Assembly: GCA_963920665.1 (NCBI GenBank)
Contig: OY987271.1
Span: 17,735,350-17,799,349, forward strand
DNA from: Straminergon stramineum
Taxonomy: Eukaryota; Streptophyta; Bryopsida; Hypnales; Calliergonaceae
DNA: 64,000 nt
Direction of reading: 5' to 3'
Position numbers and translations under genes: made by a program. The notes under the pieces are model-generated. The model worked only from the letters and a program-made list of their open reading frames with translations, did not search any database and was not told where the DNA came from. Of the stretch, positions 1 through 12,829 are shown in pieces; the stretch's first letter is position 1; each line of letters starts with the position of its first letter.

Positions 1-1172
1 CTCCCCACATCGATGCGTGCGTGCTGACCATTCTGCACCAGGCCGCGGATGTGGCGGGATTGGAGGTCGAGAACGAGGATGGCTCCTGGGTCGGAGTGCA
101 GCCCCGGGACTACGCGCTTGTGGTAATCGTTGGCGCTATTGTTCAGGCATGAAGAAGCTCACACTGATTACTACTCTTGAGATATAATCCACGTTTTGTA
201 AATGAGCCTCTTATGTGTCTGTAAGATAACACCTAATTGCAACACTTGAAAGCGCAGTGCATTGTTTCTGTTGTTAGAATGGTCGAGTTTCAAGTGCTCT
301 TGTCAGCAAATCAAAGAGGACTCCTCCGCACCAAAGAATGCATTATTTGTACACCTTGTCCAAGGGTTATAGGGGTTCTGACACGAGTTCTAGTGTTGAG
401 GTAGTTCACATTCTGGAAATCAATGTGTGCTCAGTTTGCAATAATTTGAGTATCTTATGTGTCAGTAGGGTGAGCACACCGAATTGCAACACTTTTTAGC
501 AGAGATTATAGTTTAATTTACTAGTATATTAGTCAGTGTTCTATGTATTCTTGTTAGCAAATCAAGGAGGACCACCGAAGAATGCATTATTGGTAAACCA
601 TGTGCAAAGTTACAAAAGGTTCAAAGTTTTATTGGTTGATGATCCAAACCTGATATGGGTTCTGATCTAGAGGTGGCATTCATTCTTAAAATCGATGTGC
701 ATTCACTGGGCAAGATTTTAAAATGTCGCAATTTAGTCCGGGTATCTTAGAATCTCGATATCTACCTCCGGTTACAAGAACTGTTTCGATCTGGAGAGTT
801 GTCCTTCGGTTGAATGTTGGCACAGATGCATGTATTTATGAGATGGTTCGAATTAGTTACTTTCGAAGGAAGTGTAACAAGAGTTTGCCCTTACTTCCAC
901 CTAATTCCTGATTTTGATTTCACTTCCAGGTGCTCACGAATGGAATCTATAAAGCTGTGAAGCATCGAGCCCTTTTGAATTCGGAGAAATCACGGCTTTC
1001 TCTTGCGTAGTCTTCGTACCCCCCTTCCAATGTTGCAATTATTCCTGCTCCAGAGTTGGTAAGCGACGACAAGTCTTCTCCTTACCGACCTTTCTCATGG
1101 GCGGACTTTTTGGCAGCTAAACAGAAGCACGTAACGAATCCTCTGCTCGGTTTACTTGCGCAGTCCTCATAA
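1..1172 (+). pseudogene. 2-oxoglutarate/Fe(II)-dependent dioxygenase, 3' part, one nonsense codon
   Basis: Two exons (3-146 and 930-1172) encode the C-terminal half of a plant 2OG-Fe(II) oxygenase; the 5' part lies outside the window. Exon 1 opens with the metal-binding HxD (HID, bases 6-14), followed by LTILHQ and GLEVENEDGSWVGV, the usual jelly-roll core. Exon 2 carries LTNGIYKAVKHRA, giving the distal histidine, and RLS, the RxS that binds 2-oxoglutarate. It ends with the family-typical PAPELV...YRPFSWADFLAAK tail. The reading frame is continuous except for TAG at 1008-1010, just after RLSLA. The intron (147-929) starts with GC rather than GT; GC-AG introns are a normal minority class, but the donor is otherwise weak. 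Such enzymes oxidise hormones, flavonoids and other small molecules in the cytosol; the substrate cannot be told. The nonsense codon suggests a pseudogene, while the intact tail behind it implies recent loss. Confidence 0.82.
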
Positions 1173-3150
1173 CTTCTCCAGACCGTCTAAATCATATGGT
1201 ATGTCAATGTACTGCCATGCAAACAGCGAGATATTCTTTGGTTCAATACCGCATTTTCTTCTCTGTTCTGATTCTTTTTCTTAGTACTTTCCCATTAAAT
1301 TTTCTGTTTAGGGTGGGAGTCATTCATCAGCGGAATGGCCAAGGACGTAACAGGAGCTGTAAAATTCTGTTCCGAATGATCATGTCGTTACAAGATGCGA
1401 GATGAAGAGTTGATACGGAAAGGGTGTAGGTTTGTACTAGGAGTACATTCACAGTGACTTGGTGAATTCCAGTATTATCTGCTTGAAGTGACTATTTATT
1501 GTCAGACGTTTGACACAAAACCGTATTCATAATTCTACAGAATTCATGCTATTTTACGGTTATCGGTTATTTCATGCTGCCTTGTTCATGCCTGCGCTGC
1601 TATTGAGTTTTTACCTATTTGGGGGCTTAGTAGAGAGGCTTGAATTGGCCCTTCTGAATATTATGCTCCTGGATTTGTTGGATTCGTTCACCAATACGTC
1701 AAGCCAGTTTTCCTCCTGCCCTAATTTCCTCACTCCACGAGTTCACGACTTGCCACCCAAATTGCCTACAATGATGTCCCATCAGCTGCATGGTTTATCA
1801 ACAACTTGCTTGAATTGTGACTTGCAACATAAGAAGCATATCCCGGCACTGCACAAGCACTAACTCTATATGAACCGTTTTTCATGCTTGGAGTGGAAGC
1901 AATTGAAGGTACTCGAAGCTAACTTCACTTTCCTCCAACCACGCTCTGCACAAACCATCGATCTGCACGAGTACCCTTGAATGACACAAATGCTATCCAT
2001 GTGCTCAGGACTGGTTCTGCGCTAAGATGCAATTGACTTCAATAGAACCAGTTCATAAAAATAACCAAATTAACTACAAACATCCGCAAGTGCAGGTCCA
2101 CCACACTCATTTTTTGAAAATTCTTCATGGTCATCAGCGGACCATGGCAATCGTCGAAGTAGCGCAAATGGAGCCTTGCATGACATTCATTTTCCACTCT
2201 GTGGGGCTGCGATCCAAAGCCTGAGCTGATTTGAGGTATTTTCGGGAGGCTTAACATATATGGATATGTACATAATACAGTTATTTTACAGTTGTCATCG
2301 TCATTGTCTCCCATTAGGTAATGACCCAGGAGCCGTAGGGATTTCCTAATCATCTCACGATTACTGCTTAAAAATTGAATGATTCGAAATCCATCCGCTG
2401 ACGTCAAGTTCTTCTGCATGTGCTCCAGGAGAAAGAATGACGCTGAGGTTACCCGGTTTTTACTCCACAACAATCATCATCAGCTTCATTCTACTCATCG
2501 CCCTGCCTGTATGGTAGGTCAAGCATTCTCACCCAAACTTCCTAACCTTCTGTTGAATGGGATTTAGCGTATCCAGTTGATTAGTAATTCGAGGATGAGC
2601 TTGTGAATTCCGGGAGTAGTGGTCACAATTGAAGCAAATCCTTTTTTTCAGAAAAAACTTGCATTTTCGTTTGTCGACCGTCCTCTGAAAACCTACGGAA
2701 TGTTGAAAGCCGACCAATATAACATTCTCGAATATAACACCTCTGGCCCACCTGCTTCATCCAAGGAAGAATCCGGATATCCCAGATTCTCCGAATCTGT
2801 TTTTCAATTTCCTTGACAACATCGTACTAGGTACATCTTGAGTGAAGGGATTTTGAAGAAGAAATCCCCTGACGTGAGTCCCTTGAATCACTCCGTAACA
2901 GTAGCCCCAGAGCTGATACCTGTCAGCAAGCAGAACTATAGCACACCAATCTCAACCATATAAATTGAATCCAAATCATATCTTACCTTTTTACACAAAT
3001 ACTAACTTAACTTAGGACGGGTGCATTCATAAAAACAACTTAAAGAATTTTACGCACTTGACAAACCCCAAACACAGCAGAACCCTAAACCAAAGAACTC
3101 CCCAAATGTACGTCATTCTGAAGAATGTTGTGAACCAGAGACTATTTCAG
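1173..3150. other. Intergenic, no recognised gene
   Basis: This region follows the dioxygenase stop and presumably starts with its 3' UTR. Open frames (for example 1510-1863 plus and 2039-2473 minus) show no recognisable domain. The end of this stretch holds the acceptor (AG at 3149-3150) of the fucosyltransferase-like exon, so an upstream exon of that gene may lie here, but I could not identify it. Confidence 0.5.
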
Positions 3151-4363
3151 GGAATTATACGACGACTTCTTCCAGGACTTCGTCATCACCGCGCTAACAG
3201 CAACATCAGCATTCCCAGATCCCACTTCCCCAAGCACCACCGAAGAAGAATTCTGCAGCCCTAATCTTTTCCCCCCCGGCCACTGGACGCGCCTCCCCCG
3301 TGAGCCCAACCGAAAACGAAACACCACTGGCCCCCGCTCGCTCCACGGCACCATCGCAGTCCAACACGCGATCTACCATCATCAACACCCCGAGAGCTGC
3401 AACTCCAAGCGCTTCCTCATCTACCAAACCAGCGGCAACGGCAATGGCATCGGCTCCGTCTTACACCGCACAACAATCCTCCTCCAAGCCGCTCTCGACC
3501 TCAACCGCATCCTGGTGCTGTACCCACAACCTCAAGGCCAATGGGTAGATGCGCCTTTCTGCCTCAACGCCTACACCCTCGACAGCTGCTACTTCGAACC
3601 GATGACAAACTGCTCCATCGGGGATGCGATGCAACACAATACCTGGGAGGATTTTCCATGGCTGGATGCCGAAAGCTACGAGCGGAACGATGATCGCGTC
3701 TTGAAGTACGATTATCAGCAAAGCAGCGCGCTCTTTCTGATTCGAAGGACTCCAGTGATGTTTCACGAATTGCTGAAACAAGGGAATCTCTCTGTGAGTG
3801 AGTATTACTGGTGGCGAGCGGAAGGAGTTGCGTACATTGTGCGCCCGAATGCGAAAACTTTGGAAGAGATTGAACGGCGAAGAGTTCGGGTTTTCGGGAA
3901 TGTGACCATCGAGGAAGGGGTGGTGTCGGTGCACGTGCGGCGGGGGGATAAAGGGCGGGAGAGCCCGTTGGCGGGGGATGAGGCATATTTGGAGAGGGTG
4001 GAGGGACTGGTGGAAGAAGGGTTGAAGAGGAGTATTTTTTTGAGTACGGAGGATGCAAATACGGTACAATTCTTTAGGGGGATGCGAAGAAAGAATTGGA
4101 CGGTGTATTGGACGAAGGTGCCAAGACAAGAAGGGTTCCAAGGGAGCACGGCGGAGTTTGTGAGGACAGTCAGGTGGGACGAGGAATTTTTGAATAGCTT
4201 GTTGAATTTAGAGTTGGCACTAGAGTGTGATGCGTGGGTGGGGATGATTGCTTCGAATTGGAACAGGTTGGTGGATGAGCTCAGGTCGACAGTGCGGTGT
4301 AAGTATGGACCGCCGTATGTGGATGTTTTTGTGGGAACCAACATCACGGACTACGATTGGTGA
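3151..4363 (+). CDS. GT23-like (alpha-1,6-fucosyltransferase-like) glycosyltransferase, last exon
   Basis: A single open frame runs from a good acceptor (TTTCAG, ending 3150) to TGA at 4361-4363, about 403 codons. In-frame codons extend well upstream of the first ATG-like triplets, so the exon is longer than a start-to-stop search shows. Upstream of 3151 the frame is closed (TGA at 3131), hence either an unseen 5' exon or 5' truncation. Recognisable parts: an early SGNGNGIGSVLHR segment, resembling the donor-binding G-rich start of fucosyltransferase folds; HVRRGDK near 3931-3951, matching the HxRxxD motif of alpha-1,6- and protein O-fucosyltransferases; then an acidic IFLSTED strand and a final ALECDAWVGMIASNWNRLVDEL block like the GT23 C-terminus. 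Members act in the Golgi on N-glycans or wall polymers, usually behind an N-terminal membrane anchor, which is not visible here. No frameshift or internal stop is seen. The substrate is unknown. Confidence 0.72.
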
Positions 4364-5635
4364 TGATGATAGGTAAGTGTTTGAATCTCATCTTACAAAG
4401 TTTGAACAAAACTCCTCAAGAATATTTGAAGGGTCAATGTGCCCACCTCACTATTACATGTCACAATCCACATCCATAGTATATTATTTGTAGTTAATAA
4501 GATTCTTGAATGGCCTACAAATCTTCATCTAAAAGAATCTCCTAGAATCCAAATGCATACAATTTCTATGAAACACTACTTGTTTTAGGGCTCTTACAAA
4601 TTTCCCATTCTCTCCAATATTCATTTCATTGCTCCATCATCCTCTCTACCATAATTAGAGTTCAAAAACAACTATGTGTGACTATTGTGACTATCCTCCT
4701 TAGAGAATTTAGTCACATTTGTCACATATGCTCTAATTTAAGATTGGTATCAAATTACCACCATTGATCCAAATCTATTTTTTTTAAACAATTATTTGTG
4801 TACAAAGTTTTTATAAATTTCATACTTTAAAAAATCATTTCGTTTGCATACCTAGACTTTTTTAGAAGCATAGAGCAAAAATTAAAATACTTTGCACTTT
4901 CATTGCAAAAGTATAAATAAAATTTGGTTCACCCTTTAATACAAGTATGTGTGACTAATGTGACTAATCTCCCTCTAAGGGGATTAATCACTCTCATAAC
5001 ATTGTAAAATAGAGTATGCGGTGTCCCAAACATTATTGAAGCCCATGAGTATTTGCTAGAAAAAATGGAATTATGTCTAGTATAGGGCCCTTGAGAATTG
5101 ATCATTTAAGATATTGGGTTCTTCTTTTAAGTTAATGGGAGCAAAGTTGTCCAATTTAAAATTGTTATTTTAGACACGTATAGTCATTTCAGAACATTGT
5201 GGATTCTTGTGCAAGGTCCAAGGACTCTTCTAAGATAGCAATACCTAATTGCAAGACATTTTGTTCTCCAGCATCTAAAAATGACCTTAAATGAATACTT
5301 CCAAGACTCTAAATGACCACAACTTTTCAAAAGCAACTAGTAAGAGTAGAGACATTTCTTGCTTTGAAGATGTTCATTAATTCAAGGTGAGTTTCTTGGA
5401 TGTTCATTTTCAACATTGAAAATTTGTAAAATATTATTGAAGAGTAAGAAAATTACATAATCACTTGGGTTGCATTTCTCTTGAATTCACTAATAGCCTC
5501 TTTTCATTTTTTTATCATTCAACCTTTGAAGTAGTGGAACTAGAAAAAGTGATGTTCTGAGGAGGGGCTATATTAGACACACTAGTATTGAGGAACCTCC
5601 AATCAATGTTTGCGGAAAAACACCAATTAGTTAAT
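4364..5635. other. AT-rich intergenic sequence
   Basis: No coding potential is visible. A short motif block (TGTGTGACTA followed by TGTGACTA and a TAGTCACA/TTAATCAC partner) occurs twice, at about 4673-4735 and 4946-5000, suggesting an old local duplication. Confidence 0.5.
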
Positions 5636-5850
5636 TGTTAGCTAGTGGAATTGGAAAAATACTTAGTTGCAATTTGAAAAAAAAAAAAAAAAAAAAATCC
5701 AATGAGAAAATGTATTTATAATAGAAATAGAGAAAATGTTGGACTTAGTACTTGAAAAAATGGTTGAATATAGGAATTTAAAAAAAATAGCTAGTATAAT
5801 TCAAAAATATCTTGAATATTGTCCCCCAATCATTTTCTTGTAAGTGTAAG
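5636..5850 (+). repeat. Dispersed repeat, copy 1 (second copy at 12.8 kb)
   Basis: About 200 bp shares order and sequence with 12830-13035: TTAGCTAGTGGA, then GTTGCAATTTGAA, AGAGA-rich text, TTACTTGAAAAA.TGGTT, and a final TCTTGAATATTG/TCTCGAACATTG. This copy has grown an A21 run at about 5677-5697. No termini or target duplications could be fixed. Confidence 0.6.
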
Positions 5851-5928
5851 TTTAGAATTAGACGCCAACCTACCTATTTGTTACTTGAAGTGACATATAG
5901 ATCATTCCATGTCATATTACTCCCTCTG

Positions 5929-6092
5929 TCCCAAAATGATCTTTTTGTTTGACAAATTGTTCTAGATTAAAATAACAATAAAATAACATTTTTTAATCCT
6001 ATTTTGAGTTGTAAATAGAATTTGACGAACTCCTATTGTCCCAAAAATTTGAGTTATAGAATAGTTCTCAAATTGTAGTTATGGAGTACTAA
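5929..6092. mobile_element. Possible Stowaway-like MITE, one good end
   Basis: The left end reads TACTCCCTCTGTCCCAAAAT, close to the Stowaway (Tc1/mariner) consensus end beginning CTCCCTCCGT and preceded by TA. The right end keeps only GGAGTA, so the inverted repeat is poor. Either the right end has decayed or the match is fortuitous. Confidence 0.35.
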
Positions 6093-8028
6093 AAAACAAG
6101 ATTTTCTGGCCATTTTGAGGAGCACCATTAGCCAATCATTTGGCCATCGTGGTGTTGTTCCTACGTTGTTGTTGTTGTTGACTTCCTGTGCTAGCATCGT
6201 TCCCGCCTTTCCTCATCACCAATACTCACAGTGGCTTCACCCTACTCAGTTGCAACTCTCTAAACTGTAACCAACGTCCAATTCAACACATCACTTGTTC
6301 TGAGCTTACAAAACATGAAATCTTGCACCATAATGATGTTGAAGAAGCTCATAGTTAAGGTGGTAGTCCATTTATGAAGAGAGATGGGACACTTGTAGAG
6401 AGGCAAATTTTTTTTTCAAGCATTGTAAAGAAGTGATAGAAATGCTTTAAATCCCTTGTGGGAGCTTAAGACAATGTACCCAAAAGTGGCAGGCAACCCC
6501 GACCTTGCCCCCCCCTGGCTAAAAAAATCCCTCGCCGTTGATCTGTGTTTCGAGAAAATACACCCCCTTCCCTTGTCATCGATTTAAAAAGGAAAATGCA
6601 CACCACCTGCCGTTGATCCGCACAATAGAAAATTAGAACCCCCAATCACTGCCGTCGATGTTCAAAAATCTATTGTTGTCGATTCGTGCAGGGACAATAT
6701 CGATCGCCTGAGATTAGGGTTTACGTTGCTCGGCTTTCCCACGTCTCTCTCCTCTCATGCTGTTTTCCCCCAATTCGAGCATCCTTCACCTTGATGGATG
6801 CAGCTCTTGTTCACATTTGGGCTCTCCGGTGGCTACTTTCTTTCGCGGAGTTCTCCTTTAGTTTGCTAGGTGCAACTTTGTTCACTCCCACGCGTAGGTA
6901 TCTCACACGCAATTATGTAGGGTTCCTTCTCTTAGTAGATGGTCTAAGGCCATTGCGTTGGTATTGATCTTCAACATTGATAGCTTTGCCTTTTCGTTGA
7001 GTATGGCTTAGTGTGTTGGGTTGTTATTCTCCACTCTTAGGGCTCATTTCAAACAGTCAATTTATTCATTGAACCACATTGCATTGTGCCACTTGTAGCA
7101 CTCATACAACAGTTCTCTTACTCAGAGAAACAAAGACTCAAGTGGATTGTGTATTCCGACAAGAAATTTTTCTACAAAGATTTATGTGGTCTGTATGATT
7201 TTCGATGCAAATTGCTAACCTTGCACTCCACTACTCCCCCACTCATATTGGCAGGACATGTGGGTGATTCACGGATCGGTGTTGTGAGCTTTGAGCCTTG
7301 GCAATGGAATGGAATGTATGGACGTTTCTTTTCGCTTGTGTTGTCGTGTGACTATGGTTAAGTACAAATTACTCATTGTGAGTTTGACACAACTTGTCCC
7401 TTAAAATCTGCTTTAATATGGTGACAAAAGAATACCCAGCATTTTGCAAGTAGCTATACGATGACCTAATTCATGCAAAGGATGCGTGGAGGAAGCACCC
7501 ATTACAGAATTTGTATATAAGTTTTACAACAAATTGAAAAATGACACGTGTACCCCTTTTGTAATTCATATATTGTTTTCATTGCTTCTGGCAGTTTTGT
7601 CACAATGCACCCAAAAGTGGCAGTCACTGCCACAATACACACTAACTAGGGTAAGTGTTTTGATGGAATTTCATTTGAGATTTATGCAATGCTTGATTTT
7701 CTTGGAAAATTATACAGAAATTTGGGTGATTGGCAACCCTTGAAGTTGGATTTTACTCGATTGGCAGCTTACAAAGCTACTCATGGAAACCGCATACTCT
7801 TCAAAAATGAAGGGTCTGTGGTAGATCTAGGATTTTTGCATGTTGACTTTTTTCAATTGAGCTATAAGTTTCGAAGTTTCTTTCGACATGGGTTGTGTGC
7901 TACTTTCGACTTTCAATTCTACACTACTTTTGGCTTTTGGTTCGGCACCACATTGTTGTCAATTGCCACGACAAAATTCAACTTCTCTAGTGTTTGTTGG
8001 TGAACAATACAAGCCCTCGTCCCATGTC
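6093..8028. other. Intergenic; unassigned open frames
   Basis: Open frames at 6686-6967, 7086-7361 and 7486-8003 give hydrophobic, low-complexity peptides with no domain I recognise. A CAAAAGTGGCAG motif recurs at about 6482 and 7610, so the stretch may be an eroded repeat. A GTT microsatellite lies near 6165-6180. Confidence 0.4.
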
Positions 8029-8100
8029 ACTACAAGAAAATCATTTTGGGACAACAAATTTGTGCCGACAAGAAGATCATTTTGGGGCAGAGGGATTACA
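8029..8100 (+). mobile_element. Solo CACTA-type transposon end
   Basis: CACTACAAGAAAATCATTTT is the widespread plant CACTA (En/Spm) terminal sequence. Its sub-terminal word ACAAGAA(A/G)ATCATTTTGGG is repeated about 35 bp further in, as is common in CACTA sub-terminal regions. No facing end was found nearby, so this looks like a truncated remnant. Confidence 0.5.
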
Positions 8101-9981
8101 ATGTTAGATGGGCTACTATGAGAGTTCACCATAGTTTTGGATGAGTTTCATCCAAATTATAGAATTCATCCATCTTAGGATTTGAGTGTTTAGGTGGAAA
8201 GAGCTCTTAGACTTGACATTTTTGTCAAGTCAAGTTTTGAGAGTGTTTTGGAATAGAATTGTGTGTGGTTTTGTTTTATTGGAGATGATGGTTTATCATT
8301 TAGTAAAGTCTTCAGTTGAGTCTTCTCTCACACTTCTACTCTTGGATTCTCCCTTTGTAGAATGAGAGCTACTTGACTTTGTGTCTGTTGATTCCTAAGT
8401 TTCTCACCTAACAACAATTCTAGCATTCATGTTTGTTATGTATTCTTACTTATTTTTGATTGCATATTTGATGTTGGTTGTGGCACTCAATTTGTTGTGT
8501 GCTACAATCTTTATTTACACAACATATCTTTGTAATTCATCGTGGTATTCTAGTTAATATTATGGTGAAAATATGAGACGAGTTCGTTTATTTTACAAAC
8601 ATGAGATCACATAACATTATATAATTAAGCAACAATCATCCCTATACTAAGGTGTTATGCCTCCCTAAATGCATGGGAGGGAATTATCAATTAATGCAAG
8701 TGGTTTTGGTTGAGGAGTCATATGGGACAATTTTATTCACTTGAGGGCTCTCTTTTTTAGGAATGCAAAAGGCCCCCCTCCCTCATTGGGTAAACAATGT
8801 TATGCATGTATCTAGACTCTAGAGCTCTAGCTCTTACATCTTGCTACTGCAACACAAAATACATGCCATTGAATGGATTTGCTTATTGTATCTAATTGTA
8901 TAACAACTCCCTCTTCTGTAACCATCAACCACAAACCCTACTCACACAATAATTGAAAATTCTCAAACCAATCATGTTCACTTCTACTTTCATTCACTAT
9001 ACTAGTCTACTCTAATTCCGACCCTCTTCTTTAGATTGTCCGTAGCCAGAGTCTAAAATGGACATTAACAAGTTGTAAAATGGATATGTATTAAGCATTG
9101 AATGTTTTGTCAATGATGCTAGGTGGTTTAACATTTGTCAAATGTTCCTTTACACTTTGCTAGTGGATGGAATAAGAGTCAAGGTGGGTCCATTTTTGAA
9201 ATGTTTACTTGTATTCAAAAAACTTTCTCCCCACAACTTTGAATGCTCGTATTTTCCAATTTGTATGGTCAAACTTGATAAAAATGTTACCACATGATCT
9301 CTTACAAGTATAGTGCACAATCCTATGGCCAGATTTTTTAATTTTATTTTTTTCTTAAATGAACACAACAAGAATGGAAATTTTGAGTGATTTTTGTCAA
9401 AAAATAGACCTTGGTCATTTAGGAGTTAAGTTTAGTAACAGTCGCATTTTGAAACCCTGTCTATTCTTTTCTACATGTTGTAGTGCTTGTTTTTGGTGAA
9501 GCCATATCTTTTTTCAAACTATGCACGTGTGGGTTTTGGAAGGCCTATGATCAAGCAATAGGTACCTATGGCAGAATTCTTTAGAAATTCATAAGTAATT
9601 CAGAAATGCTCAGAAAAATATGACCACTTGGGTAATCTTCCACATCAATTTTTCTTCAAGTGAAAAATAAGGAAAAAAATTTCGTGCATCAAAGAACCAT
9701 TGAAAAGGCCGACCAGACCTTAAACAGTCGCTTTAAGACCATACTACCTCAAGTAACATTTAGATGTGATTTTTTCCCCAACTTGTATTTAGAAATACTG
9801 GATCTCTAAAAAGTGTTTGTTGAGAGCTTTGTTTGGATGGGGAGTTGTGTGTGTTCCTCCACTAGTTTCTGACAGGGATCAATCTATGGTTTACAAACCA
9901 TGGCAGTATCAAGGCAGTCCTTGTTGCAGTCCTTGAAGGCCATATGCTTAAAAAAAAATGTTTGTTTTAGGTGAGGATACC
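8101..9981. other. AT-rich intergenic sequence
   Basis: No gene, RNA or clear repeat boundary is seen. The only longer open frame (9150-9371 minus) has no recognisable features. Confidence 0.45.
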
Positions 9982-10995
9982 TAAGGTAGACCAGCCCATT
10001 TCCACCAGCTTCCTATAACCGCCATCCTAGTTTTGGCCCCATCTCCACTATAAAATTCACCCAAATTCATTCACTTTTCTGACAATTTTAGTGCATTAAT
10101 TCCAACTTAGTTGACGTATCAGCCTTTGATTGGTGGATACTTCGGTTTTAACCCTTGAAGGACCGAGGCACATTTTGGGCAGAAATTGTCCAAAACTGGC
10201 ACTTTCTAGGGCAGCAAGAAAAAAATGAAAAAAAAGGTTTTTTTTCAAAATTCAACCGTACAAATTTGAACTAGACTTCTTTAGGAACATGTGGAAAAAA
10301 ATTTAGAAACTTTGATTGCACGGATTGAAAGATTATAATGTTTGAAGTTGGGTGAAAAAGTTTTTTTTCCAACCTTGCCCGGCATGGCATGCAAACTTTA
10401 ATTCCTTCTAGAATGAGATTTTTACACTGAATAGGATTATTTTTTTTACATTTTCATCTTGGATCATGTAAGCTACACACCCGCCAAATTTCAAAATCAT
10501 AGGAAGAGTTGTGCACATGCTGCCTAAAGCTGCCCAAGCTGCCCGCAAAGTTCAGGGCAGCATAACTTTTGATCCGGGCACCCAATTGGAAAAAAAATTA
10601 GATTTTCAAGAACGAGGTACATAGTTACACATTATGTCCAAAATTTCATGAACATTTGACTAAAAATGACTTTGTAGGAGCCTACCTGAAATTTATTGTG
10701 TATGTTGAACGGACACTTGGTCCTTTAGGGGTTAATAGGTAAATGTAATAGCAGTTATAGGTTTAGGATAGGACATTTGTGACTCTAGTTTAGTGGTGGT
10801 TTTGCAATTTAGGGCAGATCACTTTAAAAATTCATAGAAATTACAATTTTTATCGGAAAATTAGAATTCCACTTGCATTTGATTCATGAAACATGCGCAC
10901 ACCTCTGAAAAAATATGTGCCCTTCCTAGAGTTGGTCCTAATATACTCAGATTGTGAATCAGGGTGGTAAACTGGTAATAGGTTGGTCTACCTTA
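9982..10995. mobile_element. Inverted-repeat element split by a younger TTAA element
   Basis: TAAGGTAGACCAGCCCATTT at 9982-10001 faces its near complement at about 10974-10995 (GGTTGGTCTACCTTA). Between them sits the TTAA-flanked element 10152-10731. Without it the outer element is about 430 bp, with no coding capacity. Its superfamily is unclear because no flanking target duplication is obvious. Confidence 0.55.
10152..10731. mobile_element. piggyBac-type MITE, subfamily 1 copy (580 bp)
   Basis: TTAA occurs on both sides (10148-10151 and 10732-10735). Terminal inverted repeats are CCCTTGAAGGACCGAG and, from the right end, CCCCTAAAGGACCAAG. The interior aligns along its length with 36598-37146 (shared words: AGGGCAGCATAACTTTTG, GATTGAAAGATTATAA, TGAGATTTTTAC). 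It is non-coding. TTAA duplications with CCC(C)T ends are characteristic of the piggyBac superfamily. Confidence 0.8.
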
Positions 10996-12829
10996 ACAAT
11001 AGTCATTGCCAGCCACAGTTACTCAGCATGAAGTCACACATGTGCAGTGATGTGCAAGTGGACTGAGAACCCCTGGGAGGGGTACGAAGCAAGCTCGTGC
11101 TAATCCTTTCGTCCAAAGAAATTATTGTACGGAGTTTGAGAGCCTGCGTGAAAGAAAGAAATTGGAGGATTGCAATTTGCAGACAACTTGAGAGTTGAGA
11201 CAGCATGCTGACAATAAAGTAAGGGAGGCAACCCATTCCTGATCACCGCTCCCTTTTCTGGCATAATAGACTGCTCTCTTTCTGCGCACAAGGAGATGAC
11301 AGTGATTAATTACTGCACAATTCTTTATGCAGTTGTGGCACATTGTGATTGTTTTACAATACTCTCAATTCTTATGTGGATTTTGCAACCAGCCCTTGCG
11401 GGAAACATGAAGGTCTACATGACCAGAGTGGGAGGAATGGAATCTTCTGCTAAAAAATTCATAGTAATTATGTTTTGTGAAATAAAAAATCTGGAAAATT
11501 ATAGAAACCTTCTTAACTCTATTTCTGCACATTGGAAAATTTCCCCCCCCCCGAGAAACTTGCCCTTTAGATAGGTGTAACTGCTTAAGAGGTTGGAAAT
11601 GGGTTGTCTTCCTTAAGGTAGAAGCACACAAATGTAACAGGAGTTGTTCATGAACACCTAAAAAACAAACACCTAAATTCAAGCACTTATGGACCCAAAG
11701 TAAACAAATGGGATTCCAAAGTAGACAAGTGGGGTTCCAAGAAGTCGTCACTCTTCTAAGAAACAACCAATCCCCCTCACTTGATCCAAGTTTAGAGAGT
11801 GTTGCTTTTGGGTGTTTCCATGCCCACTTTGGTGTTAGTCTAATGTCCACAATAGGTGCATCTATGTGGTACTTTTTGAAAATTCGTAGAATATTCATAC
11901 AAGCTTAGAAAAATATGAGACCAATTTTGTTGGTTTCCTAAACCATTTCCTAACACATGCATATAATTTTTTCATGTATGCACCCTCCTTATCCGGTTGA
12001 TTGCAAGAAACACATGTCTTTTTTTTGTCCCCTTGTCTTTGGACATGTGTTTTTTTGGTCATAACTTTTGTATTGTAAGTCCGTTTGTCTTGAAATTTGG
12101 AATGAAGGTGCACATAAAAGTTTCACACATTCGATAATTTTTTGTTTTAAAAAAAAATTACTTTACTATTTTTAAGGTGCCCCCAATTGGATGCCAACCT
12201 TGGCCATTTGGGGGGGGGGGGGGTCCACTATTTTACCCAAAAATGCAAATTGGAAGCCACAAATTAGAGAAGCTAGAGGTGTACTTGCATTCTAATGATG
12301 GACAAAGACTTTTTTGCAAAAACCTTTGCATGAGGTGTCTACATAGGGCCAAAGTGACCATTGTTCACGCACATTTTTGGGGTAGGAGAAAATTTTCCTT
12401 GAAGATTTTTTTGGTGCAATGCAAGAATAGGCTTGTCTATGAAAATATCTTTGGGGGGGATTTTTTTGAATTATTTTTGAACTACTAAATGAAAAGGTCC
12501 ATAGACCCCTATTTTGCTCCCAATGGCTTCTATAGTATTCCATAGTGTCTATAGTACTACATAGTATTGTATAGTATTAAATTAACGTTTTCGATCTATA
12601 GGTGCACAATGATGAGTAGAATTGATAGTGGTTTGTAGTACTTCTAGTCCTGTGGCTAGAAATCTCGTTTTAGAGCCAAAAACGTGAAGTATTTCTTGCA
12701 ATCACCCATCAAGAGATCCAAAACAAGTGTTACATTTTGTTGCTTCTACCTTCTATGTCATTTCCCTTCCAACTAGAACGTGCAATGGACTTGGATCCAA
12801 GGTCCAAGAAGAACCAACAACTAGTTCAA
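10996..12829. other. Intergenic; scattered short open frames
   Basis: Open frames around 11003-11898 (both strands) and 12177-12543 show no conserved domains. A G13 run lies near 12211-12223. CTTGGATCCAAG near 12789-12800 is a small palindrome unrelated to the palindromes at 50-53 kb. Confidence 0.4.
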
